A DNA stretch of 64,000 nucleotides from Dongia_B sp964406155 (GTDB taxonomy: Bacteria > Pseudomonadota > Alphaproteobacteria > Dongiales > Dongiaceae). A program made the position numbers and the translations under genes. Positions 17,701 through 26,667 of this stretch are shown here, in pieces; position 1 is the first letter of the stretch, and each line of letters begins with the position of its first letter. Location: the NCBI GenBank assembly GCA_964406155.1, contig CAYOQR010000003.1, forward strand, positions 62,001-126,000, read 5' to 3'. The notes below the pieces were generated by a model, which was not told where the DNA came from, did no database searches, and saw nothing but the letters and a program-made list of their open reading frames with translations.

Positions 17701-19167
17701 TTACCCCTGCAGCTTGGCCTTCAGTCTTTCATTCAACATCGCCGGATTGGCCTTGCCGCCGGTCGCCTTCATCACCTGGCCGACGAAGAAGCCGAACAGC
17801 TTGTCCTTGCCGCTGCGGAACTCCGCCACCTTGTCGGCATTCTTCGCCAGGATGTCGTCGATCGCCGCGTCGATGGCACCGGTATCGGTTACCTGGCGCA
17901 GGCCCTTTTCCTCAACGATCGCCGGAGCCGACTTACCGGTTTCCAGCATCGCCGCGAAGACGTCCTTGGCGATGCGGCCGGAGATGGTGTTGTCCTGGAT
18001 CAGGCCCACCAGTTCACCGAGCTGCGCCGCCGAGACCGGGCTTTCGGTGATCGCCTTGCCCTGCTTGTTCAGAACGCCGAAGAGTTCGGAGATCACCCAG
18101 TTCGCCGTCAGCTTCGGATCGCGGCCCTTGGCAGCGTCCTCGTAGAAATTCGCCGTCTCGCGTTCCGCGACCAGCACGCCCGCATCGTAATCGCTGAGGC
18201 CGAATTCCTTGACGAAACGGTTGTGCTTCGCATCCGGCAGTTCTGGCAGGCTCGCCTTGATGCCATCGACAAAGCTCTGCTCGAGAACGAGCGGCAGCAG
18301 GTCCGGGTCGGGGAAGTAGCGATAATCATGCGCCTCTTCCTTCGAGCGCATCGACCGCGTCTCGCCCTTGTTCGGGTCGTAGAGCCGGGTTTCCTGCTTG
18401 ATCTTGCCGCCATCCTCGATGATCTCGATCTGGCGCCGCGCCTCGTGCTCGATCGCCTGGGCGACATAGCGGATCGAGTTCACGTTCTTGATCTCGCAGC
18501 GCGTGCCATAGGCATCGCCCGGCTTGCGCACCGAAACGTTGACGTCGCAGCGCATCGAGCCTTCATCCATGTTGCCGTCGCAGGTCCCGAGATAGCGCAG
18601 GATCGAGCGCAGCTTCTTCAGATAAGCGGCGGCCTCGTCGGACGAGCGCATATCCGGCTCGGAGACGATTTCCATCAGCGCCACGCCGGCCCGGTTGAGG
18701 TCGATATAGCTCTTCGACGGATGCTGGTCGTGCAGGCTCTTGCCGGCATCCTGTTCGAGGTGCAGGCGGGTGATGCCGACCTCGCGCCGCGAGCCGTCCG
18801 GCAGATCGAGGATGATCGTGCCCTGGCCGACGATCGGCTGCGTATACTGCGAAATCTGATAGCCGGCCGGCAGATCGGCATAGAAATAGTTCTTCCGGTC
18901 GAACACCGATTTCAGATTGATCTGCGCATTGAGGCCGAGGCCGGTGCGCACCGCCTGCTCGACGCAGATCTCGTTGATCACCGGCAGCATGCCGGGGAAG
19001 GCTGCATCGACCAGGCTGACCTGGCTGTTCGGCTCGGCGCCGAAGGCGGTGGCCGCGCCGGAGAAGAGCTTCGCCTTGGAAATCACCTGGGCATGGACTT
19101 CCAGCCCCAGGACGACTTCCCACATGCCGGTGCGGCCTTCGATCAGGTTCTTCGTGTTATCGCTCAT
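17701..19167 (-). CDS. gatB: Asp-tRNA(Asn)/Glu-tRNA(Gln) amidotransferase subunit B
   Basis: 488 residues from ATG 19167, chosen because GTGAGGGA precedes it and WEVVLGLEVHAQ follows at the usual place; a longer frame to 19257 lacks family support. GatB binds the misacylated tRNA and activates the acyl group with ATP, while GatA supplies ammonia from glutamine. The catalytic cradle FSGAATAFGAEPNSQ, DLNRAGVALMEIVSEPDMRSSDEA and the C-terminal YqeY-like tail domain (about 345-488) are visible. It is the third gene of gatC-gatA-gatB, 31 bases after gatA. Confidence 0.97.
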   Translation of the reverse strand: MSDNTKNLIEGRTGMWEVVLGLEVHAQVISKAKLFSGAATAFGAEPNSQVSLVDAAFPGMLPVINEICVEQAVRTGLGLNAQINLKSVFDRKNYFYADLPAGYQISQYTQPIVGQGTIILDLPDGSRREVGITRLHLEQDAGKSLHDQHPSKSYIDLNRAGVALMEIVSEPDMRSSDEAAAYLKKLRSILRYLGTCDGNMDEGSMRCDVNVSVRKPGDAYGTRCEIKNVNSIRYVAQAIEHEARRQIEIIEDGGKIKQETRLYDPNKGETRSMRSKEEAHDYRYFPDPDLLPLVLEQSFVDGIKASLPELPDAKHNRFVKEFGLSDYDAGVLVAERETANFYEDAAKGRDPKLTANWVISELFGVLNKQGKAITESPVSAAQLGELVGLIQDNTISGRIAKDVFAAMLETGKSAPAIVEEKGLRQVTDTGAIDAAIDDILAKNADKVAEFRSGKDKLFGFFVGQVMKATGGKANPAMLNERLKAKLQG

Positions 19168-19198
19168 TGTCTTTCCCTCACCCGTTCCCGCTGCCACG

Positions 19199-20671
19199 TC
19201 AGTAACCAGCCGGAACGGCGGTGAAATTCGCCGCCTTCTCGACCGCATGACCGACACGGAACAGGGTCTCCTCGTCGAAGGCCCGGCCGATCAACTGCAG
19301 GCCCAGCGGCAGGCCCTGGCTGTCGAGCCCGGCCGGCACGGAAATGCCTGGCAGGCCGGCCAGGTTGACCGTCACGGTGAAGACGTCGTTGAGATACATG
19401 GCGATCGGATCGTCGCTCTTTTCGTCGGCACCGAAAGCCGCCGTCGGGGTCGAGGGCGTCAGGACCACATCGACATCCTTGAAGGCCTCGGTGAAGTCGC
19501 GGGCGATCAAGGCCCGCAGACGCTGCGCCTTCAGGTAATAGGCGTCGTAATAACCGGCCGAAAGCACATAGGTGCCGATCATGATGCGGCGCTTCACTTC
19601 CTTGCCGAAACCGGCGGCGCGGGTCAGTTCGTACATCTCATCCAGCGACTTCCCCGGAACACGCAAGCCGAAGCGCACGCCGTCATAGCGCGCGAGATTG
19701 GACGAGGCCTCCGCCGGAGCGATGATGTAGTAGGTCGGCAGGGCGTATTTGCTATGCGGCAGGCTGATCTCCTTGATCTCCGCCCCCGCCGCCTTCAACC
19801 AGGCAACGCCCTCGTCCCACAATTTGGCGATTTCCGGCGACAGGCCGTCCAGGCGGTATTCCTTGGGGATACCGACCTTGAGGCCACGGACATCGCCGGT
19901 CAGGGCCTTGCGGAAATCCGGCACCGGCATATCGACCGAGGTCGAATCCTTCGGGTCGTGGCCGGCCATCGACTGCAGCATGATGGCGCAATCCTCGACC
20001 GAGCGCGCCATCGGCCCCGCCTGGTCCAGCGAGGAGGCGAAAGCGACGACGCCCCAGCGCGAGCAGCGGCCATAGGTCGGCTTGATGCCGGTGGTGCCGG
20101 TGAAGGCGCAAGGCTGGCGGATCGAGCCGCCGGTATCGGTGCCGGTTGCCGCCATGGCGAGACGCGCAGCCACCGCTGCGGCGGAGCCGCCGGAAGAACC
20201 GCCCGGCACCAGCTTCACATCGCTGCCTTTGCGCTTCCAGGGATTGACGACACCGCCGTGATACGAGGTGCCGTTGCTGGAGCCCATGGCGAATTCGTCC
20301 ATGTTGAGCTTGCCCAGCATGACGGCACCCTGGCGCCACAGATTGGTGGTGACGGTCGATTCATAGGTCGGCTTGAAGCCGTCGAGGATATGCGAGCCGG
20401 CGGTGGTCAGGACGCCTTCAGTGCAGAAGAGGTCCTTGATGCCGATCGGCAGGCCGTCCATCAGGCCATTGGCCTCGCCCTTGGCCCGGCGCTGGTCGGC
20501 GGCATCCGCCATCGCCCGCGCCTTCTCGGGCGTCTCGGTGATATAGGCATTGAGATGCCGGTGCTTCTCCATCGCCGCCAGATAGGCGTCGGTCAGCTCG
20601 CGCGAGGAGAACTTCTTGGCCTTCAGCCCATCCAGGGCGGCGGCCATCGTCAGATGCGTCAGTTCGGTCAT
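19199..20671 (-). CDS. gatA: Asp-tRNA(Asn)/Glu-tRNA(Gln) amidotransferase subunit A
   Basis: 490 residues. This amidase-signature glutaminase releases ammonia from glutamine for the GatB reaction. The Ser-cisSer-Lys triad is in place: Lys79 (PIGIKDLFC), Ser159 (PGGSSGGSAAAV) and Ser183 (TDTGGSIRQPC). Length is typical. It lies 15 bases downstream of gatC and 31 bases upstream of gatB in one transcript, and acts in the cytoplasm as the GatCAB heterotrimer. Confidence 0.97.
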   Translation of the reverse strand: MTELTHLTMAAALDGLKAKKFSSRELTDAYLAAMEKHRHLNAYITETPEKARAMADAADQRRAKGEANGLMDGLPIGIKDLFCTEGVLTTAGSHILDGFKPTYESTVTTNLWRQGAVMLGKLNMDEFAMGSSNGTSYHGGVVNPWKRKGSDVKLVPGGSSGGSAAAVAARLAMAATGTDTGGSIRQPCAFTGTTGIKPTYGRCSRWGVVAFASSLDQAGPMARSVEDCAIMLQSMAGHDPKDSTSVDMPVPDFRKALTGDVRGLKVGIPKEYRLDGLSPEIAKLWDEGVAWLKAAGAEIKEISLPHSKYALPTYYIIAPAEASSNLARYDGVRFGLRVPGKSLDEMYELTRAAGFGKEVKRRIMIGTYVLSAGYYDAYYLKAQRLRALIARDFTEAFKDVDVVLTPSTPTAAFGADEKSDDPIAMYLNDVFTVTVNLAGLPGISVPAGLDSQGLPLGLQLIGRAFDEETLFRVGHAVEKAANFTAVPAGY

Positions 20672-20686
20672 GATCGGATCGATCCG

Positions 20687-20974
20687 TTATTCGACAACTT
20701 TGGGAACGGTGAAAAAGCCATGGGCCGGTTCCGGCGCATTCGCCAGGATCTTCTCCGGCATGGCGCCGTCATTGACGATATCGGCCCGTTGCGGCAGCCC
20801 GCGTTGCTCGACACCCGCCATCGGTTCGACACCCGTGGTATCGACCTCGCCTAATTGCTCGACCCAGGTCATGATCCCGTTCAGCTCCTGGGCCAGGCCG
20901 GCCAGGTCCTGTTCCGGCACGCGGATGCGCGCCAGGTTGGCAATATGGGCGACGGTTTTGGTGTCCAGCGACAT
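20687..20974 (-). CDS. gatC: Asp-tRNA(Asn)/Glu-tRNA(Gln) amidotransferase subunit C
   Basis: 95 residues from ATG 20974 (MSLDTKTVAHIANLARI is the family's usual start); a TTG at 20995 would add seven residues. GatC wraps round GatA and GatB and stabilises the complex. The motifs VAHIANLARIRV, LNGIMTWVEQLGEVDT and the closing GFFTVPKVVE are characteristic. First gene of gatCAB. No strong ribosome site is seen before the ATG. Confidence 0.95.
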   Translation of the reverse strand: MSLDTKTVAHIANLARIRVPEQDLAGLAQELNGIMTWVEQLGEVDTTGVEPMAGVEQRGLPQRADIVNDGAMPEKILANAPEPAHGFFTVPKVVE

Positions 20975-21103
20975 CGGGTAACCCGTTCTGTTCAAGTCTC
21001 AAGAAAACGATCAAAAATCGCGCCGGAACCTAGCATCCAGGCCCCCGCTCCTGCAACATCCAGCAGACTCGGCCTGCCGGTCTTGGCGGCGGAAAACCGG
21101 CCG

Positions 21104-21751
21104 TCAGCCGTGTTGTCGCCAGTAAAGCTGGACCAGGGTGAAGATGCCGAAGGCCACCAGGGCCAGGCCGGCCCCCCGGTTGATCAGGAGCAGGCCCCGC
21201 TGGCTGATCCGATGGCGGATCAACCCGACCACGACGCTCAGCGTCAGCCACCAGCCGGCGGCCCCCACGAAGACCCCGAAAATCAGCGCCGGCATGGTTT
21301 CCAGGGCATAGCCGCCGCCCGCCGTCACGCCGGCGAAAACCGCCGCGAAAGACAGAATGGTCGAGGGATTGGCCAGGGTCAGCAACATGGTCACGGCGAA
21401 TTCCGCCAACAGCCCCGGCTGCACCTTCTCGCCGTTCTCCGGCACGGTCGCCGGCTTGCGGGCGAGATAGAGGCCGAAAACGATCAGGAAAATGCCGGCC
21501 CCCAATTTGAACCAGCTTTGTTCCATGCTGAGGAAATTGCCGACCAAACTGATCGCCAGCGCGCCGATCGCGGCAAAAATCGTATCCGCGACGGCGGCGC
21601 CCAATCCTGCGGAGAACCCCGCCAGCCGGCCCTTTTCCAGGGTCGTCCGGATGCACAGCATGCCGATCGGCCCGACCGGGGCCGCCACGGCGAATCCGAT
21701 CGCGGCGCCCTGCGCCCAGATCCAGCTATGCATCAAAAGGAGGTCGATCAT
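21104..21751 (-). CDS. LysE-family amino-acid exporter
   Basis: 215 residues from ATG 21751. About six membrane helices; the LysE/RhtB signature GFAVAAPVGPIGMLCIRTTLEKGRLAGF opens the protein (about residues 17-45) and is followed by GLGAAVADTIFAAIGAL. A mid-protein LLTLANPSTILSF helix (about 125-137) is also typical. These inner-membrane proteins export lysine, threonine, homoserine lactones or other small molecules; the substrate is unknown. The start lacks a strong ribosome site. Confidence 0.9.
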   Translation of the reverse strand: MIDLLLMHSWIWAQGAAIGFAVAAPVGPIGMLCIRTTLEKGRLAGFSAGLGAAVADTIFAAIGALAISLVGNFLSMEQSWFKLGAGIFLIVFGLYLARKPATVPENGEKVQPGLLAEFAVTMLLTLANPSTILSFAAVFAGVTAGGGYALETMPALIFGVFVGAAGWWLTLSVVVGLIRHRISQRGLLLINRGAGLALVAFGIFTLVQLYWRQHG

Positions 21752-22258
21752 GCCGTCAGGTGCACGTCCCGGCTGTCGAATGTCAACCGCATCGACGGCA
21801 AACGCCCCCAAGCCGCGACTTCCAAGGCTTGGCGGTCCGCCCTTACATCCCGCTTCCCATCCGGGGCCCTCTGTTCGAATCGGGTAATTTTCCGCCCCTT
21901 CCCCAGGTAAGTTCCGGCCCGATGCCGGGAATGATCATCGGGGATGATCAATAGGTGATGATCGAGGTTTACGCATACCGCACTGTGATATGCCGATGAG
22001 TATGCGGAATAGCGGCAATCGACAAGCATTTTAATGGCCCCCGCCCTGCCACCGGCCTTTTGTCGCAGGGCGTGCCGGCGGAGCACCGCAAAGCATGGGA
22101 AGGGACCGTTATCCTGGTGCGGTTCCGCCGCAAAAATGCCTAGAAGCGATGCTTCTTTGGGGGTGGTTAAGAGATGTCCGATAGGGCCATGATGAAGCTG
22201 ATTTCAGGACCATGCCGTTCGGCCGTTACCCCCACTCACCAGCCTTCCTCGAGGCAGC
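21752..22258. other. long non-coding gap with two inverted repeats
   Basis: 507 bases between two divergent genes. Visible structure: palindrome TGATCATC-GGG-GATGATCA at 21932-21950, inverted repeat CGCATAC (21972-21978) / GTATGCG (22000-22006), and a small hairpin AGAAGC-GAT-GCTTCT at 22142-22156. The open frame running leftward through it has no recognisable content. Regulatory function is possible but not shown. Confidence 0.4.
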
Positions 22259-22873
22259 ATGATCGGAATTCTGACATCCATCCGTGTTCGTAAGGCGATA
22301 CGGCAACTGCAAGCTGGCATGGCGCTGTTGGTGGCCGCCAATCTGCTGCTCCCCAGCACGGAAATCCTGATCGCGACGGCAAGAGCCGAGTCGCCCCGGC
22401 AGGATAACTCCCTGACGAAGACGGCGCCGGCCTATATCCAGCGCGTGAACAATATCCTGGCGGCGACGGACCAGCCGCAGGACCTCGTCGTGCCGGGATC
22501 GAAACCCCTGACCGATCCCGGCGAGATCAAGGCCAAGCTCGACAACGTCACCATCTATGGCCGCTACAACGATACGGGCGAGGATTGGATCGAATACCAT
22601 CTGGCCGACGGCCGCACGGCCTATTGGGAGAAGGGCTGCACCTATCCCGGTAAATGGTGGGTCGAGAACGGCCAGGTCTGTTACGCCTATCCCAATTACC
22701 GCAACAACGCGCCGAACTGCTTCATCATGTTCGTGCGCCCCGATGGCGGCGTGCAATTCGTCTCGATCTTCGATAACGGCGAGGCCTATCTCGCCTCCAA
22801 CAGCCTCAAGATGATGCCCGGCAATGACGCCCATCTGCCGATCGGCGGTTTGAGCCCCTGCGTAGGCGTTTAG
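22259..22873 (+). CDS. secreted DUF995-like protein
   Basis: 204 residues. A positively charged start (RVRKAIRQLQ) then a hydrophobic segment (about residues 19-36) and ATARAES suggest a signal peptide cleaved near residue 43. The mature part has the DUF995-type pattern: a conserved NVTIYGRYNDTGEDWIEYH, GRTAYWEKGC, GKWWVENGQVCYAY and NCFIMF, with paired cysteines likely forming disulfides in the periplasm. Function of the family is not established. It is convergent with the large fusion gene. Confidence 0.7.
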   Translation: MIGILTSIRVRKAIRQLQAGMALLVAANLLLPSTEILIATARAESPRQDNSLTKTAPAYIQRVNNILAATDQPQDLVVPGSKPLTDPGEIKAKLDNVTIYGRYNDTGEDWIEYHLADGRTAYWEKGCTYPGKWWVENGQVCYAYPNYRNNAPNCFIMFVRPDGGVQFVSIFDNGEAYLASNSLKMMPGNDAHLPIGGLSPCVGV

Positions 22874-22895
22874 CGGTGTGGGCGTTTAATTATTT

Positions 22896-22931
22896 GCGAA
22901 GCGGGACCGAAAAGAGCCGGTCCCGCTTCGC
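22896..22931. terminator. strong hairpin between convergent genes
   Basis: A perfect 14-bp stem GCGAAGCGGGACCG (22896-22909) / CGGTCCCGCTTCGC (22918-22931) with an 8-base loop lies between the stops of the DUF995-like gene and the fusion gene. Neither side has a proper T-tract, so it may act as a bidirectional, partly rho-assisted terminator. Confidence 0.6.
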
Positions 22932-22936
22932 GGTCC

Positions 22937-25900
22937 TCAAGCTTCGGCGAAGGCCGTTTCCAGCACCTGCATCAGATGATCGGCATTGGCCCGGGTGAAG
23001 ATCATGGCCGGGCGCAACTTGATGACATTGTCATAAGGGCCATCAGTCCCCATCAGCACGCCGAGCTCCCGCGCCTTCTGGACGATGCGCCCCGCCCGTT
23101 CCGTCGCCGGCTTCTTGCTGACCCGGTCCTCGACCAGATCGAGGCCGAGGAACAGGCCTGAGCCGCGCACATCGCCGATCTCCGGATAACGTTCCGCCAG
23201 TTTCCACATGCGGGCGATCAGATAATCGCCGAGCGTCAAGGCATTCTGCTGCAGGCGGTCGCGCTGGATGATCTCCAGCACTTTCAGGCCGACGCCGCAG
23301 GAAACCGCATTGCCGCCGAAGGTGTTGAAATACTCCATGCCATTGGCGAAGGAATCGGCGATCTCCGCCCGCGTGACCAGGGCCGCCAGCGGATGGCCGT
23401 TGCCGATCGGCTTGCCCATGGTGACGATATCCGGCACCACGTCCTGGGTTTCGAAGGCCCACATATGCGTACCGATGCGGCCGAAGCCGACCTGTACCTC
23501 ATCGGCGATCACGAGGCCGCCGGCGGCGCGGATATCACGATAGGCCTCCTTGAGATAACCCGGCGGCAAGACGATCTGGCCGCCGACGCTCGGCATGGAT
23601 TCGGCGATGAAGCCGGCAGGCTTGCGCCCCTGCGCCGCCATGGCTGCAATCTGATCGCGCACCGATTGCGCAAAGCGCGTGCCGTGCTGCTCGACCGGCC
23701 AATCGACTGGAGCGTGATAGCTGTCGGGCAAGGCCGCTTCCCAGGTATGGTCGGGTTTCCCCTTGCCGCCCTTGCGCTTGTACTTATAGGGGCTGATCTC
23801 GATCAGCGAGGTCAGGTGGCCGTGATAGGCCCAATCCAGCGCCACCATGTCGCGATTGCCGGTATGGGCCCGTGCCATGCGCAAGGCGAGGTCATTCGCC
23901 TCGCTGCCGGTGCAGACGAAGCCGCAGACCCGCAGCGGTGCCGGCAAGGTGGCGCTGAGGCGCTCAGCATAATCGATGATCGTGTCGTGCAGATAGCGCG
24001 TATTGGTGTTCAGGATCGCCGCCTGGCGCGCCACCACCTCGACGATCTCGGGATGGGCATGCCCCAGATGAGCGACGTTGTTGTAGCAGTCGAGATAGGC
24101 GCGGCCATTGGCATCGACCAGCCAGACGCCCTCGCCACGCACAATCTTCAGCGGCTGGCGGTAGGAGATGCTGAGATTGCGCAGGAGCTGGCGCCGCCGC
24201 GCGGTGACGATCTCCTCGGGCGCACGGCCGCTTTGCGCGAAGGTCTCGTCGGGCAGGCCGGCGAGATGGCGCGGATCGGGGAAGAGATCGGCCCAGACCG
24301 GATGATAGGCGCTCTCGGCGGCACCGATCACATCGGCTGCTGCCGCCGGTTCATAGGTGACGAGCTGCAGATGGAGATGCGGCAGCCAGTTGCCGTTCTC
24401 CGTCTCGTCGCCGATCCAGGCGAAAACCTCGCCTGCCGCGACCTTGGCCCCGATCTTCAGCTTGTCGGCGGTCCTGCCGGCGAGATGACCCCAGAGGCTG
24501 AAGAAGCGCAAACCGGGCTCCGGCTCGTGCTCGAGAAGAACCGCGCAGCCGTAATCCAGCGGCGCATCGGTGCGGTAGATATCCTTGACGATTCCAGCAA
24601 GCGGCGCATGCACGGCATTGCCCGACGCCAGGAAAAGATCGAGGCCAAGATGCATGGTCCGCCGTACATCCTTGGCGAAACGCGAGGCGAAGGCCGGCGT
24701 CGAATAGATCGCCCGCTCCTCGCCCCAGGGACCGACGCCAAGCTCGATGCCGCGCTCGGCCGCCAGTTGCGCCCAGCGCACCTGCGCCTCCACCGGCTGC
24801 CGCACAGCCGAGGCGATGGCGATCGGATCGGTCGCATCGCCCAGCGGCACCAGGCCCTTCTCGGAGGTTGCCGGATGACGGTCGAAGATCGGCGCGAATT
24901 GAGCGCGATGGGCGCTGATCCAGTCGGTCACGCGCGTCGCCCCCGACACCGCCTCGAAACCACAGGCGCGCCGCAGGATGCCGGTCGCGAGAATCGGGTC
25001 CATGGCGCCGAGGCGGCGCAGCAGATTCCAGGCCGGTGCCTCGCTGATGCTGAGATAGGCATTCTCCTTCGCCCGGTCGCGGCGCGCGGCGGACATGGTG
25101 ACGCTGGTCACGAGGCGCAGGGCAATCAGGTCGAACAGCAGATCGAGCTCCGCCTCCTGCAGCGGGTGATGGCGATGATAGGCGGCGGCAATCCGTCCGG
25201 CAGCGCCAATCGGATCGTCGGTATCGAGGATCGCATAAGCGCAGCCGATCGCCAGCTCGCCGATCAGAACGCTCTGCATCGCATCGCCGAAATCGATCAC
25301 ACCGGTGACCGCATTGCCCGTGGCATCGACCAGCAGATTGTAGTCATTGGCGTCGTTGTGAATGACCGAGACGCGCAAGCGCTTCAGACGCGGCGCCACG
25401 ATTTTGTCGAAACGATCGAGGAAACCTTCCACCAGCCGACGGTCCTCGGCATCGGTGATGTGATGCAACCGTCCTCGGGATTGGCCCGCCCGGCGGATAT
25501 CCCAATCGAGATCGGTATGGGCGCCGATATGGGCGAAGCTCTGCAGCGCAGCATCGATCCGCCCCAGCACATCGCCCAGGCTCTCCAGCAAAGCCGGCGT
25601 CTTCGCCGCCGCGGCGAAGGCCTCTCCCGGCAGATAGCCGACCAGGCGGACGAAATGCCGAGCGCCATTCGCGCCCTCGATCTGCGGCAGCATGCGGCCG
25701 TCCAGCGCCGGGCGGATATGGGGCACCGGCAGGCTGGGATCGATCGCCGCCAGATGCTGCAGCATGTCGCATTGGAATTCCAGCCGCTCGGCCTGTTCCA
25801 AGGCATTGGCGATCTTCAGCGTCCAGGCGGTGCCGTCCGCTTCCAGCAGTTTGACATTCTGGTCCCGCTCGCTGTCGAGCGGCGACAAGGTGCCGCCAAG

Positions 25901-26038
25901 ACCATAGAGGCTGCGGGCGATCCCGGCGATTTCCGTCAGGGCGAAGGCCGGCGGCGGACTGGTCAGGATCGCCGATGCCGGCTCGGCCCGAGTCTGAAGG
26001 TGGATCTGGGCCTGGGTTTGAGACTGTGTCTGGGTCAT
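22937..26038 (-). CDS. three-domain fusion: APH-type kinase, M23 domain, class-III aminotransferase (phospholyase-like)
   Basis: 1033 residues from ATG 26038; a start at 26146 is possible but less likely. Residues about 35-340 are an APH-type small-molecule kinase, with Brenner motif HNDANDYN (227-234) and VIDFGD (to about 250). About 455-565 is a LytM/M23 fold keeping the zinc ligands: His463 and Asp467 in HLGLD, and HLH at 554-556. About 610-1033 is a class-III PLP enzyme with DEVQVGFGR (Asp846) and Lys876 in TMGKPIGNGHP. In humans an APH-type hydroxylysine kinase and AGXT2L phospholyases act in sequence, so kinase plus ammonia-eliminating phospholyase in one chain is plausible for an amino-alcohol. 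The M23 role is unclear. A divergent Lrp gene lies upstream. Confidence 0.88.
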   Translation of the reverse strand: MTQTQSQTQAQIHLQTRAEPASAILTSPPPAFALTEIAGIARSLYGLGGTLSPLDSERDQNVKLLEADGTAWTLKIANALEQAERLEFQCDMLQHLAAIDPSLPVPHIRPALDGRMLPQIEGANGARHFVRLVGYLPGEAFAAAAKTPALLESLGDVLGRIDAALQSFAHIGAHTDLDWDIRRAGQSRGRLHHITDAEDRRLVEGFLDRFDKIVAPRLKRLRVSVIHNDANDYNLLVDATGNAVTGVIDFGDAMQSVLIGELAIGCAYAILDTDDPIGAAGRIAAAYHRHHPLQEAELDLLFDLIALRLVTSVTMSAARRDRAKENAYLSISEAPAWNLLRRLGAMDPILATGILRRACGFEAVSGATRVTDWISAHRAQFAPIFDRHPATSEKGLVPLGDATDPIAIASAVRQPVEAQVRWAQLAAERGIELGVGPWGEERAIYSTPAFASRFAKDVRRTMHLGLDLFLASGNAVHAPLAGIVKDIYRTDAPLDYGCAVLLEHEPEPGLRFFSLWGHLAGRTADKLKIGAKVAAGEVFAWIGDETENGNWLPHLHLQLVTYEPAAAADVIGAAESAYHPVWADLFPDPRHLAGLPDETFAQSGRAPEEIVTARRRQLLRNLSISYRQPLKIVRGEGVWLVDANGRAYLDCYNNVAHLGHAHPEIVEVVARQAAILNTNTRYLHDTIIDYAERLSATLPAPLRVCGFVCTGSEANDLALRMARAHTGNRDMVALDWAYHGHLTSLIEISPYKYKRKGGKGKPDHTWEAALPDSYHAPVDWPVEQHGTRFAQSVRDQIAAMAAQGRKPAGFIAESMPSVGGQIVLPPGYLKEAYRDIRAAGGLVIADEVQVGFGRIGTHMWAFETQDVVPDIVTMGKPIGNGHPLAALVTRAEIADSFANGMEYFNTFGGNAVSCGVGLKVLEIIQRDRLQQNALTLGDYLIARMWKLAERYPEIGDVRGSGLFLGLDLVEDRVSKKPATERAGRIVQKARELGVLMGTDGPYDNVIKLRPAMIFTRANADHLMQVLETAFAEA

Positions 26039-26170
26039 CTCGGCGGGTCCTATCGGCTTGCGGAACAACGATAAATCTGCGGCCTCTGGACGGGTGGCCA
26101 CAACCGCCATTATGACAGGTGCAGCCGCCATTTTGGCGGTATCCACCGTTCATTTGATCGCGAGCCCAGA

Positions 26171-26644
26171 TTGACCGAGAAGCAGCCCCTGCCGGACAGA
26201 CCGCGCGCCCTGCCCCGCCGCCTGGATGACCGCGACCGGCAGATTCTTGCGCTGCTGCGCCAGGATGCACGGCTGCCGCTGAAGACCCTGGCCGCCAATG
26301 TCGGCCTTGCCCGCAGTTCCCTGCGCGAACGGCTGGCCCGGCTGGAGGCCGATGGGGTCATTCGCGGCTATCATGTCGATATCGCGCCCGAGGAAGGCGA
26401 TACCGTCGCCGCTTATCTCCTGGCCAAACTGAAACGCACGCCGGCTCTGGATTTCGTCGAGGATCTGAAAAAGCTGCCGGAGGTCCGCGATTGTGCCTCG
26501 GTCGCCGGCGATATCGATCTCATCCTGCAATTGCGGGCCGACTCCATCGACCGGCTGAATGCCGTCCGCGACCAGATCGCCCGTCATCCCGCCGTCGCCG
26601 ATCTGAAGACCTCCATCGTCATGCGCCGGGATATCGGCCGCTGA
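26171..26644 (+). CDS. Lrp/AsnC-family transcriptional regulator
   Basis: 157 residues from a TTG start at 26171; no in-frame ATG lies upstream. The AsnC helix-turn-helix (LDDRDRQILALLRQDARLPLK, then SSLRERLARLEADGVIRGY) spans residues 17-66, followed by the RAM ligand domain. It is divergent from the kinase-M23-aminotransferase fusion with about 130 bases between, so it probably regulates that gene in response to an amino acid or amino-alcohol. The ligand is inferred only from position. Confidence 0.9.
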   Translation: MTEKQPLPDRPRALPRRLDDRDRQILALLRQDARLPLKTLAANVGLARSSLRERLARLEADGVIRGYHVDIAPEEGDTVAAYLLAKLKRTPALDFVEDLKKLPEVRDCASVAGDIDLILQLRADSIDRLNAVRDQIARHPAVADLKTSIVMRRDIGR

Positions 26645-26667
26645 CGGATTCTGGCGGGCGGTACGAT

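Noticed and set aside
18917..20854. 645-codon open frame opposite gatB and gatA
   Set aside because: Antisense to the gatCAB genes with no recognisable motif.
21860..21900. GTTCGAATC resembling a tRNA T-loop
   Set aside because: No pairing arms and no acceptor or anticodon arm around it.
23393..26074. 893-codon open frame opposite the kinase-M23-aminotransferase gene
   Set aside because: Antisense to a gene with clear domains; its composition is the Ala/Arg/Gly/His pattern of a shadow frame.
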